From DASQFI01 sp035633215 (GTDB lineage Bacteria > Acidobacteriota > Vicinamibacteria > Vicinamibacterales > SCN-69-37), in contig DASQFI010000016.1 of NCBI GenBank assembly GCA_035633215.1, forward strand, positions 102,196 through 166,195: a DNA stretch of 64,000 nt, written 5' to 3'. Made by a program: the position numbers and the translations under genes. A model generated the notes under the pieces. It made no database searches. It was given only the letters and a program-made list of their open reading frames with translations, and had not been told where the DNA came from. How positions within the stretch are numbered: position 1 is the first letter of the stretch; the number at the start of each line of letters is the position of its first letter. Below are positions 17,901 through 26,440 of this stretch, piece by piece.

Positions 17901-17942
17901 CGCGGCTGGGTAGCCGAGGCGCAGAGGAAGACGGCGCGCTGA
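14919..17942 (+). CDS. Membrane Ser/Thr protein kinase with TolB/FlgO-like and TPR extracytoplasmic part (paralog 1)
   Basis: The 1007-residue protein starts with a PknB-type kinase (1-285): GGMGVVYRA, Lys38, HRDLKPANV with Asp131, and DFG Asp149. A transmembrane segment is at about 312-332. A FlgO/TolB-N-like domain follows at 346-460 (LAVLYFENNTGDASLDW). TPR repeats run from about 510 to the end, closing with ARAREQYSRFLDLWRDGD. This is a standard acidobacterial sensor-kinase architecture. The gene lies 2 bp before a paralog of the same architecture, so they form an operon. Confidence 0.93.
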   Translation: MIGRTLSHYEIIEEISRGGMGVVYRARDVNLGREVALKVLPEDLVHDAERRQRLLQEARAASTLEHPHIAVIHEVGEADGVTFIAMELIRGEKLSEVLGRGPLPLKRALDLTVETSEGLARAHEKGIIHRDLKPANVMVTDEGHAKIIDFGLAKLIEPVSREASTVSVHGPRTDSGVILGTAAYMSPEQARGIRIDHRSDIFSLGVMLYEMLTGRAAFQGASSLDTMHAILTQPMPSLPTIAGLADDAAGQIQRVIEKCTAKDPDDRYQGMKDIVVDLRIARRHLESSSSVTTVGATSVASVPAAPKARPRMRILAGGLLTLAAAVAAVVWWTGRQPGPTVSPSGKPALAVLYFENNTGDASLDWMRTGLTDMMVTDLSQSTDIEVLGTDRLYQILQDLKRTDDRVISSDVVKQIASRAGVDNVLVGSYVKAGDTIRISARLQDARTGQIVSAERVEGAGESSVFSLVDELTRRFKSKMAALVGSRPGSLFTRPGQTAGTGLDLGVKAITTSSIEAYRYYAEGINSHDRSLSAQAAPLLEKAIEIDPNFAMAYAKLAVVSSNLGAFNKRDDYAKRALDRIDRLTTRERYYIEGFYYGIRPETMKRSIEAYQQGLALHPEHQASRHNLGLHFLDLERFPESLEQYEELRRRGTSNPTTYENLSAAYIEVGNTKRAREVAEEYVAQHPESAAGFRALGSALVAEGRLDEARAAFEKAEALDPLDFSQKIGRRNVAFLQHRWADAEAVNQELAKAPDPFQQFIALAGGAQISAARGRGQEALARWDAAARLTGLPPLMRAGARNRQASFLLRLGKPAAALAQLQLALPDSRNRDQEFQTLQLLAVAQAALGQTADSEKSLALLESRAAILPSDREKRRVHWARGQIALDRGDTGTAVSELGTAQRMLPVHGPVLGPPSSLAELLFAAASANVKAGKDAEAANLLERLQAGHDRVYGLDSYGRSFFVLAQIYERRGDAARAREQYSRFLDLWRDGDLERGWVAEAQRKTAR

Positions 17943-17944
17943 CG

Positions 17945-20900
17945 ATGGCAGATTCCCTGATCGGCCGCACGCTATCGCACTATGAGGTTGTCGAGGAGAT
18001 CAGCCGCGGCGGTATGGGTGTCGTCTATCGCGCCCGCGACGTGAATCTCGGCCGCGAGGTCGCGCTCAAGGTGCTGCCCGAGGATCTGGTCCACGATCGG
18101 CTCCGCGGCGAGCGGATGCTGCAGGAGGCACGAGCCGCGGCGCTGATCGAGCACCCGCACATTGCGGTGATCCACGAGGTCGGCACAGCCGAGGGCGTGA
18201 CGTTCATCGCCATGGAGCTGATCCGCGGCGACAAGCTCAGCGATGTCCTGGTCCGAGGTCCCCTGACGCCCAAGCGCGCGCTCGATCTCGCCGTCGAAAT
18301 CGCCGAAGGCCTCGGACGCGCGCACGAACGAGGGCTGATCCATCGCGACCTGAAGCCGGCCAACGTGATGATCACCGAGGACGGTCACGCAAAGGTCATC
18401 GACTTCGGTCTCGCCAAGCTCATCGAGCCGGTCATGCCCGATGCGTCCACGGTCGGCGCGCCCGGACCACATTCAACGCCGGGTCTCGTCATCGGCACCG
18501 CGGCGTACATGTCGCCCGAACAGGCGCGCGGCGATCGGATAGACCATCGCACCGACATCTTCTCGCTCGGGGTGGTGCTCTACGAGATGCTGACCGCGCG
18601 GGCGCCGTTCCAGGGCAAGAGCACGCTCGACACGCTGCACGCGATTCTCACGGAGCCGGTGCCGCCGCTGCCGACCTCGGCGACGTTCTCGAGCGACACG
18701 ACTGCCGAGATGCAGCGCGTGATCGCCAAATGCACGGTCAAGGAGGCCGACGAACGCTACCAGGGCATGAAGGACATCGTCGTGGACCTGCGGGCCGCGC
18801 GACGCCGGCTGGAATCGGGATCAGGTGTCGCGACGGCGACGATGCCGCCAGCAGCCGCGCCGGCCCCGGCCGTGTCACGTACCCGCCGCACGCCGATGCT
18901 AGTGGCGGCGGCAATCGCCATCGTCGCTGTTGTCGCCCTCGTGTGGTGGTGGATGGAACGCCGCACCGCGCCGGCGCCGAGCTCGTCCGGTCGTCCCTCG
19001 ATCGCCGTGTTGTATTTCGACAACAACACCGGCGACACGTCGCTCGATTGGATCCGGACCGGTCTCACCGACATGATGGTCACGGACCTTTCGCAGTCCA
19101 CCAACATCGAGGTCCTGGGCACTGACCGTCTGTACCAGATCCTCAAGGAACTCAGACGCGCGGACGACCGCGTGCTCTCGGCCGACGTCGTGCAGCAGGT
19201 GGCGTCGCGGGCCGGCGTGGACAGCGTGCTGGTCGGCGGCTTCGTCAAAGCGGGCGACACGATCCGGATCAGCGCGCGCCTGCAGGATGCGCGAACCGGG
19301 CGGATCGTCAGCGCCGAGCGCGTTGAGGGTCCGGGCGAATCGAGCCTGTTCTCGCTCGTCGACGAGCTCACGCGCCGGTTCAAGTCCACGTTCGCGTCGC
19401 TCGGCGGCCGCGGAGCTGAGTCGCTGCTCTCGAAACCCGGCCAACCGCCGGAGGTGGGCCTCGATCGCGGCGTGCAGGACATCACCACGTCTTCGATTCA
19501 GGCGTACCGGTACTACGCCGAGGGTATTGCCTTCCACGAGCGCAGCCTGACCGAGCAGGCCAGGCCGCTGCTCGAGAAGGCGATCGAGATTGATCCGGAC
19601 TTCGCGATGGCGTATGCCAAGCTCGCCGTCGTCAACAACAATCTCGGTCTCTGGGACAAGCGCGACGAGTACGCCAAGCAGGCGTTGGCCCGGATCGATC
19701 GGCTGACGAGCCGCGAGCGGTACTACATCGAAGGCTTCTACTACGGCCTCAGGCCCGAGACCGTCAAGCGCAGCATCGAGGCGTACCAGCAGGGTCTGGC
19801 GTTGCACCCCGAACATCAGGCCTCACGCCATAACCTCGGGCTCCACTTCTCCTTTCTGGAGCGCTTCCCTGAAAGCATCGAGCAATACGAAGAGCTCAGA
19901 CGCCGCGGCACGTCCAATCCGAGCTCATATGAAAACCTCGCCGGTGCATATGTCGGCATGGGGAATGCGGCCGCCGCCCGCAAAGTGGCCGACGAGGTTG
20001 TCAGCCGCTATCCGGACTCCGGAACGGCTTACCGGGTGCTTGGCCAGGCGTTCATGGCCGCCGGCCAGTTCGACAACGCGCGCGCGATGTTCGAGAAGTC
20101 CGAGGCGCTCGAACCGCTGGATTTTGCTGCGAAGATGGGCCGGTTGAACGTCTTCGTGCTCCAGCACCGCTGGGCCGACGGTGAGGCCGTCAGCCAGGAA
20201 TTGCTCAAAAGCCCGAGTCCCTTCCAGAAGTTTCTGGGGTTTTTCGGCGCCGCGGCGTTGAGCGGCGCGCGTGGACAAGGACAGCAAACGCTTGCGATAT
20301 GGGAGAAGACGGCCCGCATCCCTGCCCTCTCGGCGCTCAACCGGGCCGTCGCCCGGAACCGTCAGGCGGCGCTCTTGCTGCGGATGGGAAACCCGGCGGC
20401 CGCGCTTGCCGCCGCAGAGCTTGCCCTCCCCGATGCCACCAATCGTGATCCGGAGTTCGAGACGCTGCAGCTTCTGGCCGTGGCGCAGGCGGCGGTAGGC
20501 CGCAAGGCCGAATCGGACAAGTCGTTGTCGCGCCTGGAATCGCGCGCCGCGATGCTGCCGTCGGAGCGCGAGAAGCGGCGCGTCCATTGGGCGCGCGGTC
20601 AGATCGCGCTCGACCATGGCGACACGGCAGCCGCCATCACCGAGTTGCAGACCGCCGTGGGCTCGTTGCCGGCTCACGGCCCGGTGATCGGCCCGCCGTC
20701 GTATATTGCGTCGCTGCTGTACGCCGCGGCGTGGGCCAATCTCAAAGCCGGCAGAGACGCCGACGCCGTACCGCTGCTGGAGCGCCTGCAAACATCCCAC
20801 GATCGGATCTTCGACACAGACGCGTACGCGCGGAGCTATTTCCTGCTTGCGCAAATCTACGAACGGCGGAACGACGCCGCGCGGGCCCGCGACCAGTACT

Positions 20901-20980
20901 CGCGCTTCCTCGATCTCTGGCGCGACGGCGATTTGGAGCGCGGCTGGGTGGCCGAAGCGCAAAAGAAAATCGGGCGTTGA
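17945..20980 (+). CDS. Membrane Ser/Thr protein kinase with TolB/FlgO-like and TPR part (paralog 2)
   Basis: This is a close tandem paralog of the preceding gene over its whole 1011 residues. The kinase has Lys42, HRD Asp135 and DFG Asp153. The transmembrane segment is near 318-338 (LVAAAIAIVAVVALVWWW). The FlgO/TolB-like segment (IAVLYFDNNTGDTSLDW) and TPR half follow. Differences are spread along the length, which suggests an old duplication rather than an assembly artefact. Both kinases keep all catalytic residues. The stop lies 5 bp from that of the convergent TonB gene. Confidence 0.93.
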   Translation: MADSLIGRTLSHYEVVEEISRGGMGVVYRARDVNLGREVALKVLPEDLVHDRLRGERMLQEARAAALIEHPHIAVIHEVGTAEGVTFIAMELIRGDKLSDVLVRGPLTPKRALDLAVEIAEGLGRAHERGLIHRDLKPANVMITEDGHAKVIDFGLAKLIEPVMPDASTVGAPGPHSTPGLVIGTAAYMSPEQARGDRIDHRTDIFSLGVVLYEMLTARAPFQGKSTLDTLHAILTEPVPPLPTSATFSSDTTAEMQRVIAKCTVKEADERYQGMKDIVVDLRAARRRLESGSGVATATMPPAAAPAPAVSRTRRTPMLVAAAIAIVAVVALVWWWMERRTAPAPSSSGRPSIAVLYFDNNTGDTSLDWIRTGLTDMMVTDLSQSTNIEVLGTDRLYQILKELRRADDRVLSADVVQQVASRAGVDSVLVGGFVKAGDTIRISARLQDARTGRIVSAERVEGPGESSLFSLVDELTRRFKSTFASLGGRGAESLLSKPGQPPEVGLDRGVQDITTSSIQAYRYYAEGIAFHERSLTEQARPLLEKAIEIDPDFAMAYAKLAVVNNNLGLWDKRDEYAKQALARIDRLTSRERYYIEGFYYGLRPETVKRSIEAYQQGLALHPEHQASRHNLGLHFSFLERFPESIEQYEELRRRGTSNPSSYENLAGAYVGMGNAAAARKVADEVVSRYPDSGTAYRVLGQAFMAAGQFDNARAMFEKSEALEPLDFAAKMGRLNVFVLQHRWADGEAVSQELLKSPSPFQKFLGFFGAAALSGARGQGQQTLAIWEKTARIPALSALNRAVARNRQAALLLRMGNPAAALAAAELALPDATNRDPEFETLQLLAVAQAAVGRKAESDKSLSRLESRAAMLPSEREKRRVHWARGQIALDHGDTAAAITELQTAVGSLPAHGPVIGPPSYIASLLYAAAWANLKAGRDADAVPLLERLQTSHDRIFDTDAYARSYFLLAQIYERRNDAARARDQYSRFLDLWRDGDLERGWVAEAQKKIGR

Positions 20981-20985
20981 GAGCG

Positions 20986-21792
20986 TCAGTGCAGCCGAAA
21001 CTCCAGAATCAGTGTGACGATGACGTCGACCGGTTGACCGCGCCGGGTGCCCGGCGCGAACACCCACTGTTTCGCGGCCTCGATCGCGGCGCGGTCCAGT
21101 CCGAACCTCGCGTCGAGTGACTTCACGACGCGCACGGCTCCCACCGTGCCGTCGGCGCGCACCACGGCCTCGAGCACGACGTCACCGGTGATCTTGGTGA
21201 CCATCGCTTCGCTCGTGTAGCGCGGCGGCACGCGCTTCAGCAGCACCGGCGCCGTGACGTCGCCGCCGGCGGGGAACGCGCCGTCAAACCCCTTCTCAAA
21301 TCCTGGTCCGACCCCATCGCCCCGGCCGGGTCCAGCCGTCCGCCCACGTCCGTCGCCGCCAGGAGCGGCCAGCGCCGTCACGGACAGACCGGCCGCGCGC
21401 AGGATCTTTGCGGCATCCGTCTCAACCGGCACGTCAAGCACGGGCGGCGTCTCCGGCGGTGGCGGAGAGACGACCGCCGCGATCGGAACGGGCGCCGGCT
21501 GGCGGTGAGCGGGAATCTCGAGCTGTTGTCGTGGCGCGGGCGCAGGATGGCCACCGCCGCCGCCACCGGAGCCAGGCGTCGAAATGAAAACGAACTTCGT
21601 TGGAAACGGCGGCGTGTCGGAGGGAGCCCCCGCTGATTCGCTCGTCAGCAGCACAATCGCGACGATCGCGAGGCCGACGTGAAGGACCGCGGACACGCCG
21701 AACGCTCCTCCCAGTCGGGGGCTTACGGGGGCGTTCATATCGCGGTTAGACGCACGGTCCCGGTTTTCGGGCGGGGCTCGGCCATTCTTCAT
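20986..21792 (-). CDS. TonB-family energy transducer-like protein
   Basis: This 268-residue protein has one N-terminal membrane anchor (about 30-50, VSAVLHVGLAIVAIVLLT). A Gly/Pro-rich linker spans about 70-180 (PAPAPRQ, SPPPPETPP). A C-terminal TonB box-type domain carries PPRYTSEAMVTKITGDVVLEAVV and AIEAAKQWVFAPGTRRGQPV. TonB proteins link ExbBD to outer-membrane receptors; no ExbBD or receptor gene is nearby. An in-frame ATG at 21738 is an alternative start. The upstream start abuts the 27-nt repeat. Confidence 0.87.
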   Translation of the reverse strand: MKNGRAPPENRDRASNRDMNAPVSPRLGGAFGVSAVLHVGLAIVAIVLLTSESAGAPSDTPPFPTKFVFISTPGSGGGGGGHPAPAPRQQLEIPAHRQPAPVPIAAVVSPPPPETPPVLDVPVETDAAKILRAAGLSVTALAAPGGDGRGRTAGPGRGDGVGPGFEKGFDGAFPAGGDVTAPVLLKRVPPRYTSEAMVTKITGDVVLEAVVRADGTVGAVRVVKSLDARFGLDRAAIEAAKQWVFAPGTRRGQPVDVIVTLILEFRLH

Positions 21793-22079
21793 TTACTTGC
21801 TCGCGGGGCCCCACCCCCGCTCGCCCGCCCTGCGGCGCTCGCTTCGCTCGCTCTCCTCGGGCGGTCTTTCTTTCAATGCTGTTTTCTGCCACCAGCGACA
21901 TGACGAACCTGGCGGCTTACGCTCCTGCGGGCTTCGCCGCAAAAACCGCGCGCACACGATTGGCATCCGTAGCGTTTTCGCCAGAATCCTTCAGACGTTG
22001 GTGGGGCACATGGCTTGCGTGGAGAAGAGGCTTGGCCGCGGGGCCAGTTCTGTTATTTCGGCTCCCCCAGTGACGGAGT
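21793..22079. other. Intergenic region with repeat, no gene
   Basis: These 287 bp separate the divergent TonB and VTC genes. They contain the inverse copy of the 27-nt repeat and GC-rich short palindromes such as GCGCTCGCTTCGCTCGC. The rest is unremarkable and shows no supported coding sequence. Promoters for both flanking genes should lie here but are not recognisable. Confidence 0.5.
21798..21824. repeat. 27-nt GGGGCCCC-core repeat, copy 2 (inverted)
   Basis: This is the exact reverse complement of 14870-14896. Here it lies immediately upstream of the TonB-like gene start. Copy 1 likewise precedes a kinase gene. Confidence 0.8.
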
Positions 22080-22844
22080 GTGGACCTGATGTTGCCTCTG
22101 ACGGAAACGCGGGAGATCCGCGACTACGCATTCGAAGTCAAATTCCTCATCGATCCGGCGCTCGGACAGCGCATCCGCGAGTGGACGCGCGACCGTCTTC
22201 CGCCCGATCCCTACGGCGCCGGTCCCAACGGCGACGAGTATCGAATTACGACTCTCTACTTCGATACACCCGACTACGACGTGTTTCGCCGCCAGCGATC
22301 GTACGCGCGATCCAAATACCGGATCCGGCGGTACGGCCAGAGCGACGTCGCGTTCCTCGAGCGAAAGATGCGAACGTCGACGCTGCTCTCGAAGCGTCGC
22401 ACAGCCGTCGCGCTCGAGGATCTCGCCAGCCTCGCCGCCGACGACCTGAGCGCGGAATGGCCTGGGGTCTGGTTTCAGCGCCGATTGGCCGTGCGTGGCT
22501 TGCGGCCGCACTGTCAGGTCTCGTATCAGCGCATGGCGCGCGTCGGGGTGGACGAGCACGGGCCGTTCCGGGTGACGCTGGACGATCAGCTGACGGTGAA
22601 GCCGGCCGACGACCTCGAGTTCGTCGCGGGCGCGGGCGCGCCGCTGATCCATCGCGGGTTCATCCTGGAGCTCAAATACCGCGTCACGCCGCCGGCCATT
22701 CTCAAACAGCTTGTCGAGGAGTTCGCGCTCAACCCGAAGCGGGTCTCCAAGTACCGCCTCGGCGTGCTGGCGCTCGTCGATCGGCTGGCGGGCGGCGCCT
22801 CGGACCTGCGCGAAGCCAATACCATCGAATTGCGCTACGCGTAG
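22080..22844 (+). CDS. VTC-domain polyphosphate polymerase-like protein
   Basis: The protein has 254 residues from GTG 22080 (ATG 22089 is an alternative). It is a VTC-type triphosphate-tunnel protein: FEVKFLI near the N-terminus, ITTLYFDTPDYDVF, KYRIRRYG, FLERKMRTSTLLSKRR, and C-terminal LELKY and KRVSKYRLG. The Glu/Lys/Arg residues would line the tunnel that binds the polyphosphate chain. In the yeast VTC complex this domain makes polyphosphate from ATP; the bacterial role is an inference. A second VTC domain occurs at 29637-30370. Confidence 0.87.
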   Translation: MDLMLPLTETREIRDYAFEVKFLIDPALGQRIREWTRDRLPPDPYGAGPNGDEYRITTLYFDTPDYDVFRRQRSYARSKYRIRRYGQSDVAFLERKMRTSTLLSKRRTAVALEDLASLAADDLSAEWPGVWFQRRLAVRGLRPHCQVSYQRMARVGVDEHGPFRVTLDDQLTVKPADDLEFVAGAGAPLIHRGFILELKYRVTPPAILKQLVEEFALNPKRVSKYRLGVLALVDRLAGGASDLREANTIELRYA

Positions 22845-22870
22845 CCACTCCCGTCCTGTATCCTTTCGCC

Positions 22871-23758
22871 GTGAGGCGTGGGCTCCTGGCGGCGGCCGCC
22901 GCGGTGGTATCGGCTTGTTCCGGTTCGACCAATCCTGGCGGACCGGGCCCGTCGCCACCGCCGCCGACCGGCATCGCGATCCTCGCCGGCGCCGGCGACA
23001 TCGCCGCATGTTCTTCGCCGGGCGCCGAAGCCACGGCCCAGTTGCTCGATCGCATCTCCGGGACGGTCTTCACGGCAGGCGACAACGCGTATCCCAACGG
23101 CAGCCCCGCGCAGTTCCGCGACTGCTACGATCCGTCGTGGGGCCGCCATCAGCGCCGCACACGGCCCACGCCGGGGAATCACGACTACGAGTACGATGCG
23201 GCCGCCTCCGGCTACTTCGACTACTTTGGCGACAGCGCCGGCCCGCGCGGGCTCGGCTACTACAGCTACACCGTGGGCAGCTGGCGCATCTACGCGCTGA
23301 ACAGCGAGATCACCGGCGGCGCGTTGCAGGCGCAGACGCAGTGGCTGCGCGACGAGCTCGCCGAGAATCCGGCCTGCTCGATCGCGATCTGGCACAAGCC
23401 GCTCTTCACGTCGGGCCCGAACGGCCCGAACCCGCACATGGCGGAGACCTGGCGCGTGCTCTACAACGCCAACGTGGACGTGGTCATCAACGGCCACGAC
23501 CATCTGTATGAACGCTTCGCGCCGCAGGATCCCGAGGGACGGCCGGATGTCGCGCGCGGCATGCGGCAGTTCACCGTCGGCACCGGAGGCGTCCCGCTCT
23601 ATTCGTTCGGCGCCATCAAACCGAACAGCGACGTCCGGGCGAGCGTCTGGGGCGTGCTGGTGCTGTTTCTCGCCGACGGCAGCTACGAGTGGAACTTCCT
23701 CCCGGCAGGCATTCCCGGCGCGAACTTCCAGGACAACGGCCGCGCATCCTGTCACTGA
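22871..23758 (+). CDS. Metallophosphoesterase, predicted lipoprotein
   Basis: The GTG at 22871 gives a lipoprotein signal with lipobox VVSAC (residue 16 or so), followed by a Gly/Pro linker. The calcineurin-like phosphoesterase motifs are GAGDIAAC, FTAGDNAYPNG, TPGNHDYEY, IWHKPLF and NGHDHLYERF, all consistent with a two-metal site. It has 295 residues, a normal length for this acid-phosphatase-like group. It should act on the periplasmic or surface side. The long ORF upstream of this start has no support. Confidence 0.9.
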   Translation: MRRGLLAAAAAVVSACSGSTNPGGPGPSPPPPTGIAILAGAGDIAACSSPGAEATAQLLDRISGTVFTAGDNAYPNGSPAQFRDCYDPSWGRHQRRTRPTPGNHDYEYDAAASGYFDYFGDSAGPRGLGYYSYTVGSWRIYALNSEITGGALQAQTQWLRDELAENPACSIAIWHKPLFTSGPNGPNPHMAETWRVLYNANVDVVINGHDHLYERFAPQDPEGRPDVARGMRQFTVGTGGVPLYSFGAIKPNSDVRASVWGVLVLFLADGSYEWNFLPAGIPGANFQDNGRASCH

Positions 23759-23773
23759 CACGGAGACGCCGTG

Positions 23774-25141
23774 ATGGTTCCGCTCCGATTCCTGTCTCCC
23801 GCCGCGCGGCTGGCCGTGGCGGCCTTCGCGTTCGTCGTCTCGCCCTCACTCGCACGCGCTCAGAGCCTGCCGGCCGCACAGGCGCTCGCGCTGGCTCAGG
23901 CGATGCCGCCAACCGGCCTGTCCGCGTCGGCAGCTGCGCCGGCAGCGCCCCGCCGCGCCGATGCGTCGTTCCGCTGGGAAGACCATCCGACGCTCCTCAT
24001 CGGCAAAAACACGCGGATCGCGTTTCGCGCGCGCGTGAAGTTCGACGAACGGCGTTCTGACGCGCCCATCCCGGACGACGAAGATACGACGCTCGATCTG
24101 GCGCGCAAACGCATCGGCGTCGAAGGTGAGATTGCGGGCCTGTTCGATTTCCAGGTGGAGCGGGAGCTGCAGGACGACGATCCCTGGCGTGACGTGTACA
24201 TCAACTACCGGCAGTTCGATGCCGTGCAGGTCCAGGCCGGCAAGTTCAAGCTGCCATTCAGCCTCGACGAGAACACCGGCGCCACCAACCTCGACTTCGC
24301 CTACCGATCGCTCATCGCCTCGCATCTGGCGCCCGGACGCGACCGCGGCTGGATGGTGCACGGTCGCGTCGCCAACCGGATCCTGCGCTACGAGGCGGGC
24401 GTGTTTGAGCACGACGGCCGGAACGCGCGTCCGCGCAATCCCGAGCGCGTCTTCGGCGACCGGACGATCGCGGTGCGCGTGGGCGTTCAGCCGTTTCGCA
24501 CCTCGAAGACCCCGCTCGAGGATCTGCTCGTCGGTGTCGCGATGACGCGGAGCGATCTCAGTGGCCTCGCCGTGGGGCTTCCCGGGCTGCGCGCCCGCAC
24601 GCCGCTGGACCTGGAGTTCTTCGAGAGCGACGTCTGGATCAAGGGACGCCGCGAGCGGCGCGGGTACGAAGTCCGCTGGCGTCCCGGACCGGTCGGTCTC
24701 AAGGCCGAATACATCAAGGTCACCGACGAGCGACTCGAGCAGAGCGTCGAGGACACGGACCTCTCGCCGTTCCTCGCCAAGGGCTGGTACGTGAGCGGCA
24801 CGGTCGCGCTGACGGGCGAGAAGAAAGCCGACGGGCTCGACGCGCCGAAGCGGCCGTTCGGCCGCGGCGGCATCGGCGCCGTCGAAGTCGGCATGCGACT
24901 CGAAGAGATCACCTACGGCAGCGTCGCCACTGACGACGAGCCCTCGACGAGCCCGCGCGCCGACGTGATCCCGGGCAATGCCGACCGCGTGACGACGTTC
25001 GGCGTGAACTGGTACCTGAACCGGTGGATCAAAGTGCAGTTCAATCTGATCCGCGACAAGATCACCGATCCCAGCCAGGGCCCGCTGCCGTCGCAGCCGA
25101 CCTTCTGGAGCCGGGTGCTGCGGTTTCAGTTCACGCTGTAA
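23774..25141 (+). CDS. Phosphate-selective porin OprP/OprO-like outer-membrane protein
   Basis: The protein has about 455 residues; GGAGA at 23762 favours ATG 23774 over GTG 23771. A signal peptide (to about ARAQ) and an Ala-rich stretch precede a predicted beta-barrel. Family segments are seen: LARKRIGVEGEIAGLFDFQVE, VQVQAGKFKLPFSLDENTG, and the closing FGVNWYLNRWIKVQFNLI with a final aromatic FQFTL. It resembles OprP/OprO phosphate and polyphosphate porins. Anion selectivity cannot be read from the sequence. Confidence 0.88.
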   Translation: MVPLRFLSPAARLAVAAFAFVVSPSLARAQSLPAAQALALAQAMPPTGLSASAAAPAAPRRADASFRWEDHPTLLIGKNTRIAFRARVKFDERRSDAPIPDDEDTTLDLARKRIGVEGEIAGLFDFQVERELQDDDPWRDVYINYRQFDAVQVQAGKFKLPFSLDENTGATNLDFAYRSLIASHLAPGRDRGWMVHGRVANRILRYEAGVFEHDGRNARPRNPERVFGDRTIAVRVGVQPFRTSKTPLEDLLVGVAMTRSDLSGLAVGLPGLRARTPLDLEFFESDVWIKGRRERRGYEVRWRPGPVGLKAEYIKVTDERLEQSVEDTDLSPFLAKGWYVSGTVALTGEKKADGLDAPKRPFGRGGIGAVEVGMRLEEITYGSVATDDEPSTSPRADVIPGNADRVTTFGVNWYLNRWIKVQFNLIRDKITDPSQGPLPSQPTFWSRVLRFQFTL

Positions 25142-25159
25142 CACGTTGTAAGGAGAGGC

Positions 25160-26440
25160 ATGTCTCTTCACCGCACAGCTGCCGTGGCGCTCTTCACCGT
25201 GATGATAGGGGGACGGGGCTCCACTGTGGAAAACTCCCGGGACATCTCCCTGGAGTCTCGCATGGTGGCGTCCCGGGAGTTTTCCACAGCGGAGCCCCGT
25301 CCCCTTGGCGCGCAGTCGTCGACCGACCTGTTCGACGACACGACGCTGCACGAGGTTCGGCTCTTCGTCCATTCGAAGGATCTGGCCACGCTGCGCGCGC
25401 GGTATCTCGAGAACATCAACACGCCGGCCGACATCCAGATCGACGGCACGCGCGTTAGGAACGTCGCGATCCGGTCCCGAGGCGGCGGCAGCCGCAATCC
25501 GGACAAGCTCGGGCTGCGCGTCGATTTCGACTTCTACACCCGAGGCCGCCGCTTCCGCGGCCTGGAAGCGATCGTCCTCGACAATTTCTGGCAGGACGAA
25601 GCGCTGATCCGCGAGCAACTGGCGATGAAAGTGTTCCGCCAGATGGGCGAGGTCGCGCCGCGGGAGTCCTTCTGCCGCCTCTACCTCAACAACCAGTTCC
25701 AGGGCGTGTACGGACTGGTCGAGGAAATCGATCCGGATTTTTCGGCGCGGGAAACCGGCGAGTCGAACGGGTACCTCTACGAGTATCACTACCGCTTCCT
25801 GTTCAACGGGGAGGATCTCGGGCCCGGGTTCGACCTCTACAAGATGATCTTCGAGGCTCGCAACCACGAGCTCGAACCAGACGAGCAGCTCTACGGTCCC
25901 ATCCGCGATCTGTTCCACGACATGAACGAGCCGGATGATGCATTGTGGTTCGAACGCGTCGGTCAGCGGCTCGACCTGCCGCAGTTCATGCGGAGCCTCG
26001 CCATCGAGGCATTCGTCGGCGAGGGCGATGGCCTCCTGGGTTACGCGGGCATGAACAATTTCTATCTCTACCGCTCGCCGGCGACACAGCGGCACCAGAT
26101 CTTTCCGTGGGATCGAGACCTGTCGTTCAGGTTTGACACGACGTCGCTCGAGCGCGGGCTCGACCAGAACCTCATCTTCCGGCGCGCCTTCGCGCAGCCC
26201 GAGCTCAAGACGATCTATCTCGACACCATCGAAAACACCGCGCGCATGGCCATGGAGAACAACTGGCTCGAGACCGAGATCGATCGGCTGGTCGCGCTCA
26301 TCGACGCGCCCAACCGAGAGCCGACCCCGTACACGAAGCACTTTACGGAAGCGGAGTTCGACACACAGGTCGCGTTCCTGCGCAACCTCGCCAGGGTGAG
26401 GCCGCAGTTGCTGATTGACGAGGTCGCGCGAAACCGCTAG
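25160..26440 (+). CDS. CotH-family kinase-like protein
   Basis: The gene has a strong AAGGAGAGG ribosome-binding site and encodes 426 residues. CotH features are LRVDFDFYTRGRRFRGL, LYLNNQFQGVYGLVEEID, NNFYLYR (about 299-305) and the WDRD acidic motif at 317-320. CotH proteins are atypical kinases that phosphorylate surface proteins. The N-terminus has a hydrophobic signal-like start, then residues 17-49 encoded by an inserted inverted repeat (25209-25304). Without it the protein would run directly into GAQSSTDLFDD. The gene lies in a VTC/porin/phosphatase neighbourhood. Confidence 0.9.
   Translation: MSLHRTAAVALFTVMIGGRGSTVENSRDISLESRMVASREFSTAEPRPLGAQSSTDLFDDTTLHEVRLFVHSKDLATLRARYLENINTPADIQIDGTRVRNVAIRSRGGGSRNPDKLGLRVDFDFYTRGRRFRGLEAIVLDNFWQDEALIREQLAMKVFRQMGEVAPRESFCRLYLNNQFQGVYGLVEEIDPDFSARETGESNGYLYEYHYRFLFNGEDLGPGFDLYKMIFEARNHELEPDEQLYGPIRDLFHDMNEPDDALWFERVGQRLDLPQFMRSLAIEAFVGEGDGLLGYAGMNNFYLYRSPATQRHQIFPWDRDLSFRFDTTSLERGLDQNLIFRRAFAQPELKTIYLDTIENTARMAMENNWLETEIDRLVALIDAPNREPTPYTKHFTEAEFDTQVAFLRNLARVRPQLLIDEVARNR
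25209..25304. repeat. REPIN-like inverted-repeat insertion inside cotH
   Basis: Arms 25209-25243 and 25270-25304 are 35 nt each and complementary with a single mismatch, around a 26-nt loop. The core GGGGACGGGGC also occurs as a small palindrome at the gene end (26440-26464). The insertion is in frame, so the protein reads through it. Confidence 0.85.

Noticed and set aside
21825..22079. Remnant mobile element or attC-like site between the TonB and VTC genes
   Set aside because: Short GC palindromes are present, but there is no paired core site, integrase or coding remnant.
23846..26341. 831-codon open frame on the minus strand opposite the porin and cotH genes
   Set aside because: High GC makes long antisense frames common. 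The protein is Arg/His/Val-rich and low in complexity, and the plus-strand genes have clear family motifs.
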